Positions 8,451 through 17,055 of a stretch of 50,255 bases of DNA are shown here, piece after piece. Numbering within the stretch: the stretch's first letter is position 1; every line of letters starts with the position of its first letter. This DNA comes from a virus. Position numbers and translations under genes: made by a program. The stretch is from positions 1-50,255 of IMG/VR virus record IMGVR_UViG_3300050821_009614. One strand, given 5' to 3'. Under the pieces are notes generated by a model, which saw only the letters and a program-made list of their open reading frames with translations, searched no databases and was not told the DNA's origin.

Positions 8451-9090
8451 CTAGCGGCTCCTTCAGCGTGACGACGCTCATCAGCGAAGTCAGGGTCTGC
8501 CGGTTCTTCACCTGCTTGATCGAATAGACGCCGCCACAAAAGCGAATCCGATGGGCCGTCGTCAGTGGCAAGTCCGCCAACAGGAAGATCTCGTGCGTAA
8601 CCGTCAGGCGGCGGGTATCGGCGTTGATCTCCAGGTCCTGGTCGAGCGGCTGCACGCGGGCGATCTGCCGCGGATAGAGGACCACCCACTGCTCGGACGC
8701 GGCCCCCGTCGTGTCGACCGTGGACTGGTTCGCCACTTCGATATCGACAAGGTCCTGCAGCAGGTACTCGATGATGAAGTTGCGACAGAGGCAGACGTAG
8801 ACGCCCGACATGCGATCGAGCGTCACCGCGATCGTGATTAGCTGCTCGCTGCCAACTGTGATCGTGTCCCGCAGCTTGGGAATCCAGGTGTTGACCTCCT
8901 TCTGCGGCAGGATCAGCTTGACGTCCCGCGTGGTGTAGACCCCGTTCGAGCGCGCGGCCTCCCGCACCGAGATCGTGCTCCGCTGGACGTTGTTGACCTT
9001 CTGCTGCTGGATGGTGCCGGCGCGCGACAGCACCAGACCTTGCAAGAGGCCGTCAATGCTCAAATAGTCGGAGGTCAGGTCGACGCTCAT
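8437..9090 (-). CDS. probable head closure/joining protein, 217 aa
   Basis: Lies in the connector cluster. The N-terminal part has 'LSIDGLLQGLVLSRAGTIQQQ' and the C-terminal part 'TVTHEIFLLADLPLTTAHRI' and 'YSIKQVKNRQTL', a beta-barrel-like pattern seen in head-tail stopper proteins. The length of 217 aa is greater than a single stopper domain, so it may hold two related halves. ATG at 9090 is followed by clear coding sequence, and the gene overlaps the next one by 14 bases. Confidence 0.55.
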   Translation of the reverse strand: MSVDLTSDYLSIDGLLQGLVLSRAGTIQQQKVNNVQRSTISVREAARSNGVYTTRDVKLILPQKEVNTWIPKLRDTITVGSEQLITIAVTLDRMSGVYVCLCRNFIIEYLLQDLVDIEVANQSTVDTTGAASEQWVVLYPRQIARVQPLDQDLEINADTRRLTVTHEIFLLADLPLTTAHRIRFCGGVYSIKQVKNRQTLTSLMSVVTLKEPLVGQS

Positions 9091-9095
9091 TTAGC

Positions 9096-9317
9096 TCACG
9101 CCAGGATGCGGGTCTCGTGCTCCCACGGGCCTTCTTCTTCTTCCATGACTTTCAGTTGCGCCCAGTCGATCTGTTCCTTCAGATACTCCTGGTACTCCTT
9201 CCAACTGAAAGTCCGTCCGTCGACGGAATACGACAACTTGGGTGGACCGGTCAGGCACGCCAGCAATTGCTGCTGTGCGGCCGCCAGAATTTGTCCGTAC
9301 GGTCCGAGCGTCGTCAT
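9096..9317 (-). CDS. hypothetical connector-region protein, 73 aa
   Basis: Short helical protein beginning MTTLGPYGQILAAAQQQLLA and ending in an acidic segment (KVMEEEEGPWEHETRILA). The pattern 'YSVDGRTFSWKEYQEYL' is the kind seen in small phage proteins next to head-tail adaptors. It lies five bases upstream of the head closure candidate. Its function is not known from sequence. Confidence 0.6.
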   Translation of the reverse strand: MTTLGPYGQILAAAQQQLLACLTGPPKLSYSVDGRTFSWKEYQEYLKEQIDWAQLKVMEEEEGPWEHETRILA

Positions 9318-9355
9318 GATTTCAGCCCCCCAGTTGGTTTCGGAACGCGCGTCCT

Positions 9356-9733
9356 TTACCCGTTAGCCCGAACCGCCCACCAATCGACGATTCGATAGCC
9401 GCGCTCTTCGGCCACACCGATCAATCGGTACGCGGAATAATCAAACCGGGCATTTTTCCCGTGCCCCATCGAGATCGCGACGTAGCCTTCTCCGAAGTGT
9501 TCGACGTGAAGGTGGAACACCTGGATCTCGTGGTAAGAAACAAACTCCGGCATCCCGAGCATGTGGATCGGATCGTCATTCGGATCGTCCATTGAACGAG
9601 GGAGCCGGTTCGGACTTTGAACGCGGCCACTCTTAGAACTCTCGCGCGGGTGTTTATCCGGCTTGCAGTCGTCTCCAACAGCGCACGAGAAAATCGCGAT
9701 GATGGCCAGCATGGCATAGAGGTATCTGTGCAT
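9356..9733 (-). CDS. secreted or lipoprotein-like hypothetical protein, 125 aa
   Basis: The N-terminus MHRYLYAMLAIIAIFSCAVGDDC is a typical signal peptide, with a possible lipobox at IFSC or a cleavage after the Gly. The mature part has many His and acidic residues ('IQVFHLHVEHFGEGYVA', 'ISMGHGKNARFDYSAYRLIG'). It interrupts the head-to-connector order between the small 119-aa gene and the connector genes, so it may be a morphogenesis-region moron acting at the host envelope. No homologous domain is recognised. Confidence 0.55.
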   Translation of the reverse strand: MHRYLYAMLAIIAIFSCAVGDDCKPDKHPRESSKSGRVQSPNRLPRSMDDPNDDPIHMLGMPEFVSYHEIQVFHLHVEHFGEGYVAISMGHGKNARFDYSAYRLIGVAEERGYRIVDWWAVRANG

Positions 9734-9789
9734 CTCTCAAGCTCCCAAGTTTGTTCCGAAACAGTTGGATTGCCGCTTTGCTGCAGGTC

Positions 9790-10149
9790 CTATTCGGCCG
9801 CCGCGGGAACCGGCTGTTCCGGCATTTTGAACGGCCTGATCTTGTACTCGTGCGACGTCGCCCGAATGCCGTGCTGCCGCTTGAAATGGATCCAGGCCAT
9901 CTCGTTGTCATCTTCGATCGGAATGTCATAGACGAGGTCCGGGACGCCCTGGAGCGACACAGTGAGCCGCTTCATGCCGTCGGGGATCGGGGTGACGCTG
10001 GCGATCTTGGGCGACATGCCCCGCGGGTGGGCTTTGGCTTCGTGCTCTTTCTTCTGGGTGGCGTCCATCTTGTGAACGGACATTGTGTCGGTGCCGGTGC
10101 CTTTGTCGGCGGCCGGTGCTCCGAGCGTTTCGGTGCTGGACTTGGCCAT
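9790..10149 (-). CDS. hypothetical protein next to the capsid gene, 119 aa
   Basis: Starts at the ATG at 10149. The first 40 residues are polar and disordered (SSTETLGAPAADKGTGTDT). The remainder looks compact, with 'SVTPIPDGMKRLTVSLQGVPDLVYDIPIEDDNE' style sequence (positions about 52-84) and a Pro/Ala tail. It follows the major capsid gene and its terminator, so it is likely made at lower level. A head-completion role is possible but unproven. Confidence 0.55.
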   Translation of the reverse strand: MAKSSTETLGAPAADKGTGTDTMSVHKMDATQKKEHEAKAHPRGMSPKIASVTPIPDGMKRLTVSLQGVPDLVYDIPIEDDNEMAWIHFKRQHGIRATSHEYKIRPFKMPEQPVPAAAE

Positions 10150-10189
10150 GGGGAATCGATCTTTCTTTTGCTGGAGGAAAGGAAAACTA

Positions 10190-10217
10190 GAAGAAAAAGA
10201 GAGCTGGGGGCTCTCGG
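10190..10217 (-). terminator. intrinsic terminator after the major capsid gene
   Basis: On the minus strand CCGAGAGC-CCCCA-GCTCTC is followed at once by TTTTTCTTC. The stem (10199-10204 with 10210-10215) has six perfect pairs and the U-run is at 10194-10198. It sits 12 bases after the capsid stop, and would raise capsid output relative to downstream head-tail genes. Confidence 0.75.
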
Positions 10218-10226
10218 TCTTTGGGA

Positions 10227-11393
10227 CTACGAAGTTGCCGTGTTACGGAGCACGGCGCGCGGCTCGTTGACGTTCGGCACGCCGCGTTCGCTACAGCGAT
10301 ACCGCAACACGATGTCGCGCTCGAAGGACGCCTCCATGTTCGGAGCTGCCTGTTGGATTTCCATCCCCCAGTTCTCCATGTAATTGAAGGCCTCCTTAAA
10401 GTCCCCGTAGTACCACGTGAAACCGGCGTTCGAGCTGCCATATCCTGCAATCTCACGCTGGTACGCGATGGCGGACGACACGATCTTCGTCGCCATGCCC
10501 GCCATCGGGCTCGGCGAGAGTTGGACCAGGTTACCGGACTCGGTGGTATGCCGAACCTCTGTTGCCCCAAGCACACGCGAAGACGTGAAGAGCTTGGGCG
10601 GGTAGACCAACACCGTGTTCGGCGTGATCATGATCGGCTCGTTGTTGTAAGGATCAACCAGCAACGCGAACGTCTGAAGAGCGACGTCGAAGTTGGTCCA
10701 ATCGATGAGCGGATTGGAGATCTGGTTGGTCCACAAAGCACCCGACGTCTGGTACGTGTTGTAGTTCGTACCCAACCGGGTGTACGGATTCACGACACCG
10801 ATGACCACGTCGATGATTCGACGCTCGCGGTCGATGCCGAGACGCTTGCCGATCGCGCCCGCCTTCCGCAGGAGTTCGCCGGTCCGGTCGAAGAAGATGG
10901 TCTCCTTCGTGACGGACAGGATCGCTCCGTGCTTCGCGGTCTCGGGCGTTTGCAGGTAGTCTTCCTGCATCGAGAGTTCCGGAAACGGCATGCCGTCCGG
11001 GATCTGCTCCACGTTCCCGATGATGTTCGAGATGCCGGGAATCTTCTCGGTCTTGAACTTCGTCGGAACCGTCGAGCACAGCGAGTCAGCAACCAATCCG
11101 ACGTCCTTGTAGGACGACATGATCTTGCTGAAAATCAGCTGGCCGATGATGTTCGAGAACGCGGTGACGTCCACGGCATCGCCGGCTTCGAGCAAGGGCA
11201 CCAGGCCGCCGCGTTGACGACGATCGGGGTCCCAGCGATCGAACCATTGCTCTCCCAGGAAAGCAAAAGCCAGCTCCTTGATATCGAACTGTTCCGGCTT
11301 CATTTTGCCGGACGACATGGCTTCTTCGAGCAAGTTGAGCGTGTGATTCGCCCCGTTGCTCTCGTAGACACGTCTGAGGTTTGCACCTCGCAT
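10227..11393 (-). CDS. major capsid protein, 388 aa
   Basis: Expected to form the HK97-fold shell. It lies directly after the fused protease/scaffold and the decoration protein, the usual order. Features include an N-terminal helical part (MRGANLRRVYESNGANHTLN), 'PGISNIIGNVEQIPDGMPFP', 'ETAKHGAILSVTKETIFFDR' (about residues 152-171) and a long helix 'GELLRKAGAIGKRLGIDRER', the P-domain spine helix type. A strong terminator follows. The identification is from order, length and these segments rather than a diagnostic motif. Confidence 0.82.
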   Translation of the reverse strand: MRGANLRRVYESNGANHTLNLLEEAMSSGKMKPEQFDIKELAFAFLGEQWFDRWDPDRRQRGGLVPLLEAGDAVDVTAFSNIIGQLIFSKIMSSYKDVGLVADSLCSTVPTKFKTEKIPGISNIIGNVEQIPDGMPFPELSMQEDYLQTPETAKHGAILSVTKETIFFDRTGELLRKAGAIGKRLGIDRERRIIDVVIGVVNPYTRLGTNYNTYQTSGALWTNQISNPLIDWTNFDVALQTFALLVDPYNNEPIMITPNTVLVYPPKLFTSSRVLGATEVRHTTESGNLVQLSPSPMAGMATKIVSSAIAYQREIAGYGSSNAGFTWYYGDFKEAFNYMENWGMEIQQAAPNMEASFERDIVLRYRCSERGVPNVNEPRAVLRNTATS

Positions 11394-11432
11394 GCCAATT
11401 CTCCTTTATGGCGTTTTGTGGCCAGAACAGGA

Positions 11433-11918
11433 CTAAACGGTCGCAGCCAACTGCGTTCCGCCAGCGTCCGTGGTGAGCGAACCAGCGATGCGGACCCGGA
11501 CCGTCGTCGTGTTGGAGGGATACTCCTTCACGACGCGCCCGATCGCTTCACCAGCGGTCGTCACCTTGACAACCTGATTCTGGTAGAGGGCCGTCCCGCC
11601 GTTGTTGGCCGGGCCGACGTAGTCTCCCGTGTGGAACGTGGCCGCCGCACAGGCAAAATCGAACACGCCTTCGGTCGCCACGCGAACGGGGTCCGAGTCG
11701 AGATTGGCTCGGGACCGCTGCATGGCCACCCCGGCGTACAGGGCGTGGAAGGCAAGCTGCGTGTCCGCCAGATTGGTGGTCCACGCCACGTCGCACGCGC
11801 GAATCAAAACGCCACTGCTCATGCCCACCAGATCGCCGATGTCGATCTGTTGGGTCTCCAGCAGCGGGAGATTGACCGGGTTGGTTTCCCCGTACTTGTA
11901 GGGGCTTGGCTCCGGCAT
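11433..11918 (-). CDS. capsid decoration protein, DUF2190-like, 161 aa
   Basis: Likely a capsid cement protein. It begins MPEPSPYKYGETNPVNLPLLE and shows the beta-rich pattern of DUF2190/gpD-like proteins: 'IDIGDLVGMSSGVLIRA', 'GDYVGPANNGGTALYQNQVV' and 'AIGRVVKEYPSNTTTVRVRI', ending in a strand. It is placed between protease/scaffold and major capsid genes, the normal slot. A good ribosome site (AAGGAG) precedes the ATG. Confidence 0.75.
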   Translation of the reverse strand: MPEPSPYKYGETNPVNLPLLETQQIDIGDLVGMSSGVLIRACDVAWTTNLADTQLAFHALYAGVAMQRSRANLDSDPVRVATEGVFDFACAAATFHTGDYVGPANNGGTALYQNQVVKVTTAGEAIGRVVKEYPSNTTTVRVRIAGSLTTDAGGTQLAATV

Positions 11919-11983
11919 ATCCTCACTCCTTGTCAGAGAACCTTTTCACTCAAAACTGAAAGTCCGCGTTCGTCCGCCGTCAG

Positions 11984-13186
11984 CTACTTCAGCGCCGCCA
12001 CCAGCTCGTCGGACGTCGTGATCTTCTTCTCCTGGCCAGCATGTTCGAGCAGCGTCTGGCTGCTGCTCTTCACTTGCGTATGGCCCTTGGTCGGCTGCGG
12101 CTTGCCAGGCGCGAACCAGACCGTCTTGCGGTCTTCGATCAGCCGCGTCACGGCCGAATCGTCGGCCGCTTCCAAGAGCTGCGATTGGAAGAGATCGGAG
12201 ATCGCCTCCTTCGGCAGCTTGGCCTCTTCGAGCAGACCGCTGATCTTGGTCCGGCGGTCCGCGATCTTCTTCTCCGTTTCCAGCACGTCGACGCGCGCCT
12301 TGAGCGTCTTTCGCTCTTCGAGCAACACTTGCTGCTCCTGGCTCGACTTGTGTTCGAGCAAGACGGCGTCGACGATGTCCGGACGCTCCTTGCGGAGCTG
12401 TTCCAGCGTCACACCTTTGAAGTCCATGGCCTCAAACTCCTCAGTAACGACCTGGGAGTTTGCCCCCGTGGACCCAGCGTCCTTGGTGAGCAGTGCCTCC
12501 CATTCATCCAACACGGCAACGATCCTTGCCTTCTTCTCCGATGGCGTCAGATCGGAATCTGCGTAGTCGCCATAGCAGCCAAGAATGCTGCTGACCAACT
12601 CCTGGGCGATGTTGCTGATTTTGCGAGTAGCTTTCAGTTGCTCGTCGGTCTCGATCTTGTCGGAGATCAGCCCTTCGAACAGGCTCTTGTTGGTGCCGCC
12701 GTCAGCCACCAGGTCGATTGAGCGCACCTTGGCCACGCTTTCGATGCACAACTCGCCGTTCTCGATCCGCCCCCGCCCGTCGGCGTTCTGGCTCAAAGCC
12801 ACGGCGGCCGGCTGGTTGTCGGCCCACCATTCGAGGGTCTTGGCCCAGGGGTGAGCCGGGTTGTAATGCAAATCCCCGAACGTCCCCTCCGTCGCATTCA
12901 CAAACCTCGCGTTTTTGATCAGACCGATGCGATCGGTGAAGGTCCGGGGCCGATCGGCTTCCGCTTCCGACGGGGGATGATTGACGTTGACGCCGATGCC
13001 TTCGCAGAGCCCGGCCTGCTCTTTGAGGGCGTTCTCGCTATAGCGACGGCGCGAGTAGTTGGCCCGCGAGTTGCGGCTGATCGGACCCAGCAGCTTGACG
13101 CCGTAGATCACGCCGGCCGTTTTGTCGATCCGGGGGCTGCTGGTCACCGTCTCCAGAATCGGAATCTCGATCGATTTCATGGTCAC
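11984..13186 (-). CDS. fused prohead protease and scaffold, about 400 aa
   Basis: The N-terminal ~170 residues look like a capsid maturation protease: 'GVKLLGPISRNSRANYSRR', 'GIGVNVNHPPSE' with a likely catalytic His, then 'AVALSQNADGRG' with a likely Ser, and 'CIESVAKVRSIDLVADGGT', a strand-turn seen in such proteases. Residues about 250-370 form a charged coiled coil (LEQLRKERPDIVDAVLLEHK, EERKTLKARVDVLETEK), fit for scaffolding. The GTG at 13186 overlaps the previous stop (GTGA); an ATG two codons on is equally possible. Confidence 0.8.
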   Translation of the reverse strand: MTMKSIEIPILETVTSSPRIDKTAGVIYGVKLLGPISRNSRANYSRRRYSENALKEQAGLCEGIGVNVNHPPSEAEADRPRTFTDRIGLIKNARFVNATEGTFGDLHYNPAHPWAKTLEWWADNQPAAVALSQNADGRGRIENGELCIESVAKVRSIDLVADGGTNKSLFEGLISDKIETDEQLKATRKISNIAQELVSSILGCYGDYADSDLTPSEKKARIVAVLDEWEALLTKDAGSTGANSQVVTEEFEAMDFKGVTLEQLRKERPDIVDAVLLEHKSSQEQQVLLEERKTLKARVDVLETEKKIADRRTKISGLLEEAKLPKEAISDLFQSQLLEAADDSAVTRLIEDRKTVWFAPGKPQPTKGHTQVKSSSQTLLEHAGQEKKITTSDELVAALK

Positions 13187-13395
13187 CCATCTCCTGAATG
13201 TACGTTGCCCCGCTCGCTAGACCTGTTCAGAAAATCAACGAACTGCTCGCCGAGGGGCGTTAGTCGCTTTCCAGTGCCACGGCATCTGCCGCAGCGGAAA
13301 ACAGCGCAAAAGTTGTGAGAGCACGGCTCCTCAAGGGCGTCTATGAACTCGCTCCAATTGATTTTCAGCTCCGCAGAGACTCTGGCTTCGCTCAT
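13183..13395 (-). CDS. small Cys-containing protein, 70 aa
   Basis: I chose the ATG at 13395 because it overlaps the minor head protein stop (ATGA). The protein begins MSEARVSAELKINWSEFIDAL and has a Cys cluster with His, 'CSHNFCAVFRCGRCRGTGKR', then a helix 'LTPLGEQFVDFLNR'. The CxxC plus flanking Cys/His suggests a zinc-binding site, perhaps with a winged-helix-like C-terminus. It sits between two head genes and is coupled to both. Function unknown. Confidence 0.62.
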   Translation of the reverse strand: MSEARVSAELKINWSEFIDALEEPCSHNFCAVFRCGRCRGTGKRLTPLGEQFVDFLNRSSERGNVHSGDG

Positions 13396-14921
13396 GGGAT
13401 TGTTCCACTCGTGTTGTCGTTGACGGTCACCATCCAAGAGGCGCCGCGGCCTCTGCGGGGATCGCGGAAAATCGCCGCATGAATGCCGGCCTCTCTGAAC
13501 TCTTCCGCGCGAGCTTCGGCCGCCGCCTTCGACAGCCCGGACGCGACCACTTTGCTGCCATTGAGCAGATGGGTCAGGTGCGGGTAGTCGATCTGCGCTT
13601 CGTTGGGTACGCCCGTCGCCGCGCCAATGCTCTGCGTCGTGCCCTGGTCGAAGAACCCGAAGCGATCCAACTGCTTGGCCTGGGATTGCTGCTGTTGCAG
13701 CGTGGCGATGTTCTGGCCGCTGTCCTGAATCAGCTCCGCGCGCTCCATCCCCCGCAAATCAGCCAGCGAGCGGAGACCGCCCGTCTCGGGATCGAGAAAG
13801 TTGTGGAAATGAATGCCCGTATCGTCGAAGCCCAGCAGATCCTTGACGAGCCGATAGCGGGTCTTGCCCACGGCCTGGACGCGGGTCTTCTCAGGCTGCT
13901 GGTCGAACCATTGCTCGTGGCTGACGGGGTCGACGGCGTCCGGGTCGGGATCGGAGAAGGCCGACAGCAATTCCGGATGGTCCTTCGCCCAATCAGGCGT
14001 CTTCATCACGACCGTGTACCAGCAGCGGCAGTTGGGCTCGTCCGGCAGATCGGACTTTTCGTCGGCCGTGAACTCGCCCTTATCGGGATCCTTCCAATAG
14101 ATGCGACCCGACCGCGCGGCATGCGCGGGCCGTGAGCGTTCGTCGAGTGGGTTGCGAATCTGGAACCCGTCGATAATCTCGCCCATCGCCTCGTACGACT
14201 TGTCCTGCATCTTGTTGGCCACCCGCCGTGTCTCCGTCCGGGCAATTCGCTTGGCCGAAGAATTCACGTCGGACACGTAGGGCTGAATCTGCTTGGCAAT
14301 CTTCTGCCACTTCGTGCCCTGGGCCATTTGCTGCACGATGATGTCGGCCAGCGTGTCCGGGTTGGTCACGCGGTGCGACAGCGTGTCGAGCCGCTGCTCC
14401 CAGTTCTGCCCGTTGAGCGGGGCATAAATGATCTCGCGGACTTCCTTCTGGGATGGCGGCTTGAACAGCAGCCGGCGTGCTTCTTCCTTCGTGGGCTTGG
14501 CGGATGTCGCGGTCCGCTTTGGTCCCAATCCCAGTTGCAGCTCGCCGTCGTCGCGCGTGTCGTCGTCCATCCGCTCCAAGAGCGTCCGCTTGACTCGTGG
14601 CAGCGCGGCCCACCACTTGGGCGGGATCACCGACAGCGTGTCGGCCACCGCCGTGCGAAAGCCCCAATCGGCGGTGTGGAGCAGTTCCTTGGCCACGGTC
14701 GCTTTGATGTCGTGGAACACCCGCCACATGGCGGCCGAGATGATCGACCGCGCGGCCAAGTGATGCTCGTACTTGGCCCGGAGCGCCTTGAGCATCCGTC
14801 GCCAGGCCTGGGTCGTGATCCGGTTGATATGGTCGACCACCTGCGCAACCCGAGCCGCGATCGCGTGCTGGCGAATCTCAGTCTTGCTGAGGAATGTCGC
14901 GTCGAGCGGGTGGCGCATCAT
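13392..14921 (-). CDS. minor head protein, Mu gpF / SPP1 gp7-like, 509 aa
   Basis: A minor capsid protein of the phage Mu F-like family (PF04233 type). The hallmark is near residues 225-305: 'ARTETRRVANKMQDKSYEAM' followed by a basic/His region 'DERSRPAHAARSGRIYW', then 'LPDEPNCRCWYTVV', the conserved PxNCRCxxxPV-like end. The N-terminal half is helical and the C-terminal 170 residues are Gln/Ala-rich. It follows the portal gene as expected and probably helps DNA ejection or procapsid assembly. Confidence 0.85.
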   Translation of the reverse strand: MMRHPLDATFLSKTEIRQHAIAARVAQVVDHINRITTQAWRRMLKALRAKYEHHLAARSIISAAMWRVFHDIKATVAKELLHTADWGFRTAVADTLSVIPPKWWAALPRVKRTLLERMDDDTRDDGELQLGLGPKRTATSAKPTKEEARRLLFKPPSQKEVREIIYAPLNGQNWEQRLDTLSHRVTNPDTLADIIVQQMAQGTKWQKIAKQIQPYVSDVNSSAKRIARTETRRVANKMQDKSYEAMGEIIDGFQIRNPLDERSRPAHAARSGRIYWKDPDKGEFTADEKSDLPDEPNCRCWYTVVMKTPDWAKDHPELLSAFSDPDPDAVDPVSHEQWFDQQPEKTRVQAVGKTRYRLVKDLLGFDDTGIHFHNFLDPETGGLRSLADLRGMERAELIQDSGQNIATLQQQQSQAKQLDRFGFFDQGTTQSIGAATGVPNEAQIDYPHLTHLLNGSKVVASGLSKAAAEARAEEFREAGIHAAIFRDPRRGRGASWMVTVNDNTSGTIP

Positions 14922-15139
14922 TCAAACTCTACGATCAGTGGTGCAGGAGCCATGAAGCCCTCGCGCTGAGCCTCGTTATGGTGCACGATGATGTGGTTGC
15001 CGGACGTCGTCTGAAATCGTTCAATCCAACCTGAATCGGTGTCGCATTCGATTACCCTTGTCCATTGCCGTCCGGCGGCGTCTATCACCCTCTTGACGCG
15101 CCTACCGACTCCGACCGTGTTGTCGACCGTGTAGATCAT
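14918..15139 (-). CDS. hypothetical small protein, 73 aa
   Basis: Beta-predicted protein beginning MIYTVDNTVGVGRRVKRV. I prefer the ATG at 15139, which shares its first base with the preceding TGA (TGATG). A GTG one codon upstream is also open. It includes 'RFQTTSGNHIIVHHNEAQ' and ends just where the minor head gene begins, overlapping it. Its role is unknown. Confidence 0.6.
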   Translation of the reverse strand: MIYTVDNTVGVGRRVKRVIDAAGRQWTRVIECDTDSGWIERFQTTSGNHIIVHHNEAQREGFMAPAPLIVEFE

Positions 15140-15291
15140 CACAGCACGCTCAGCACCATCAGGAGGACGACGAGGATGATCAGCACGCCCAGGCAGCCGC
15201 TCGGGCCGTACCCGAACCCCTGGCTGTGTGGCCAGGCGGGCACGACGCCCATCAACAGCAGGATCAGGATCACGAGAATCAACAGTCCCAT
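15139..15291 (-). CDS. DUF3309-type membrane peptide, 50 aa
   Basis: ATG at 15291 opens a 50-codon gene with two hydrophobic segments around a short conserved loop: MGLLILVILILLLMGVVPAW, then PHSQGFGYGPSGCLG, then LIILVVLLMVL. The pattern 'lPxWPxSxGxGYGPSGxLG' is the signature of DUF3309 proteins, found in many bacteria and of unknown role. It sits between portal and minor head genes and ends in a one-base overlap with the next start. Finding it in a head operon is unexpected. Confidence 0.8.
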   Translation of the reverse strand: MGLLILVILILLLMGVVPAWPHSQGFGYGPSGCLGVLIILVVLLMVLSVL

Positions 15292-15294
15292 CGG

Positions 15295-17055
15295 CTAACC
15301 TCCCGGATCCGTAGCCGGCCCCGTGGCTGCCGGCGGTTTGTCTTTGGTCGGCGCGCCCGGCTTCGGCGCGATCGTTGTCGGCGGTTTCTCACCGCCAACG
15401 GCCGTGTCTTCCGCGTCGTCCTCACCCGGAGCGGGAATGCTCAGGTCCGGCCCCTGCCGTTCGCCAACGGTCGCCACGTGCTCGTCGATGTTGGCTTGCT
15501 CGGCCTCGTAATCGAGGTCTTCACGCTGCGACCAGCTCTGCGGTGACAACACGCCCTCTTGTTTCAGAATCTGATTCTTCTGCGTGTCCTGGAGCGCGTC
15601 GCGGACGGCCAAGGTGGGCGCCACCACGTTCAGCTCGACGATGTCCATCAGCGCGTCTAGCAACGCTTCGTTGTCGCCGCTGTCGACTTCCAGACCGTCC
15701 AACAGCGCGCCCAAGTCGAGCTGCCCGGTTTCGATCATCCACGCGACCGTCTTCCAGACGATCTCCGCGAAATAATCCTTGAACAGATCCTGCAAGCGCT
15801 GGAACGACCGCACGGCCGGACCTTCGGCCACCATCGTGCTGGCGAAATTGGCGTTGCTGGCATCCGAGGTGAACATGAACTCGGGCATCTGGACCGACGC
15901 CGCACAGGCACGCAATTCCGCCTGCAACGCAGCCACCAGCTTGTCGACGTTCACGCCCACGATCGGGAACTCGTAGTCGACGTTCTTCGGCACGTCGAGA
16001 TTGCGTGGGTCGCTCTCAAAGCGGTAGCGGTGCGTCTTGCCGGTGACTTCGTTGGTCACCATGGCGTCGGCTTTATCGTTTAAGAAGCTGGCCACCACGT
16101 TCGAGGCGTTCTTGGTGCCGTGCTTGCGAATCATGCCGATCGAGGCTTGCGCCGCCACCACCACTGACATGTTTCGCAACAGCTTGTCGGCCCGCCGCAA
16201 GTTCTCGTTGATGCAATAGGTGGTCGGGATCCCGCGCTTCACGTTGGAGTCGACGTTCATCTTGAGATAGGCGATGTCGTCAGCAGGCACCCGGTCCGGC
16301 ACGCTGGCGTCTTTGTCCGGGTCGGCGATCCAGAAGGCGACCGGCGCGTTCTTGTCGATGCCGTTATCCTCCACGCCGAACGCCACCGCCTTGGGGCTGA
16401 CGCTTGTCGTCTCGCCGGGAGAGCGGACCATGTCCGATTCGACGAACCGCAGCTCCACCTTGCCGTCTTGCATGTCGAAACGGCGGATGATCGACTCGCC
16501 GTCGCGATCGGCCCGCCGCACGGCCTCCTGCTCGATGAAGCTCATCTTGACTTTGCGGAGCCACTTGTTGATCGGCTTCTGGATCTTCTTGGCAATGGCT
16601 GCCGCCTGCGAATCGTCCTCGTCGACCGGGGCGAACTCGTATTTGAAACCGGAGCCCACGACGTAGTTGACGCGATTCTCCACCAGGTTGCGGGCGAAGC
16701 CGTTGGAGACGTTCAGCCACCGGGACTGGTAGCGGATCATCCGCAGGCCCGTCTCGTCCTGGAACGGCACCGAGGTGTTGTAGCCGAAGAGATCGCCGCC
16801 CCGGTTGATGGTCTGCCAGAGCGTGCCGTCCGAGTCGATGATGCGGTCAGCCACCATCGAGACAACGTCATACTCGTTGAACATCGACAGGTATTCTTCG
16901 GTCAGCCGCAGTTCGAGCTGAGTCTGCTTGAGCTCCAATTGCTCCAGGCAGGCGGCTTTGTCCTGGGGCATGGCAGACCGCGCGCGGGGATCGTTCGGGC
17001 CGCGCTGTTTCGCGTGGCCGTTGCCGCCGATCGGTTCGACGAACACGGTGTCCAT
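15295..17055 (-). CDS. portal protein, 586 aa
   Basis: Forms the dodecameric DNA gate. Length, position directly downstream of terminase and content fit the lambda/HK97 class of portals. It includes 'YQSRWLNVSNGFARNLVEN' (about 112-130), the acidic 'RRADRDGESIIRRFDMQDG', 'MVRSPGETTSVSPKAVAFG', and 'QMPEFMFTSDASNANFAST', typical of the stem/wing of these portals, with a Pro/Asp-rich tail. I prefer the ATG at 17055 (TAATG overlap) over a GTG two codons earlier, though GGAGG upstream could serve either. Confidence 0.87.
   Translation of the reverse strand: MDTVFVEPIGGNGHAKQRGPNDPRARSAMPQDKAACLEQLELKQTQLELRLTEEYLSMFNEYDVVSMVADRIIDSDGTLWQTINRGGDLFGYNTSVPFQDETGLRMIRYQSRWLNVSNGFARNLVENRVNYVVGSGFKYEFAPVDEDDSQAAAIAKKIQKPINKWLRKVKMSFIEQEAVRRADRDGESIIRRFDMQDGKVELRFVESDMVRSPGETTSVSPKAVAFGVEDNGIDKNAPVAFWIADPDKDASVPDRVPADDIAYLKMNVDSNVKRGIPTTYCINENLRRADKLLRNMSVVVAAQASIGMIRKHGTKNASNVVASFLNDKADAMVTNEVTGKTHRYRFESDPRNLDVPKNVDYEFPIVGVNVDKLVAALQAELRACAASVQMPEFMFTSDASNANFASTMVAEGPAVRSFQRLQDLFKDYFAEIVWKTVAWMIETGQLDLGALLDGLEVDSGDNEALLDALMDIVELNVVAPTLAVRDALQDTQKNQILKQEGVLSPQSWSQREDLDYEAEQANIDEHVATVGERQGPDLSIPAPGEDDAEDTAVGGEKPPTTIAPKPGAPTKDKPPAATGPATDPGG

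Noticed and set aside
10221-12566. 781-codon plus-strand open frame across the capsid, decoration and protease genes
   Set aside because: It is a mirror of well-identified minus-strand genes in GC-rich DNA. It has Arg/His-rich, low-structure composition and no ribosome site.
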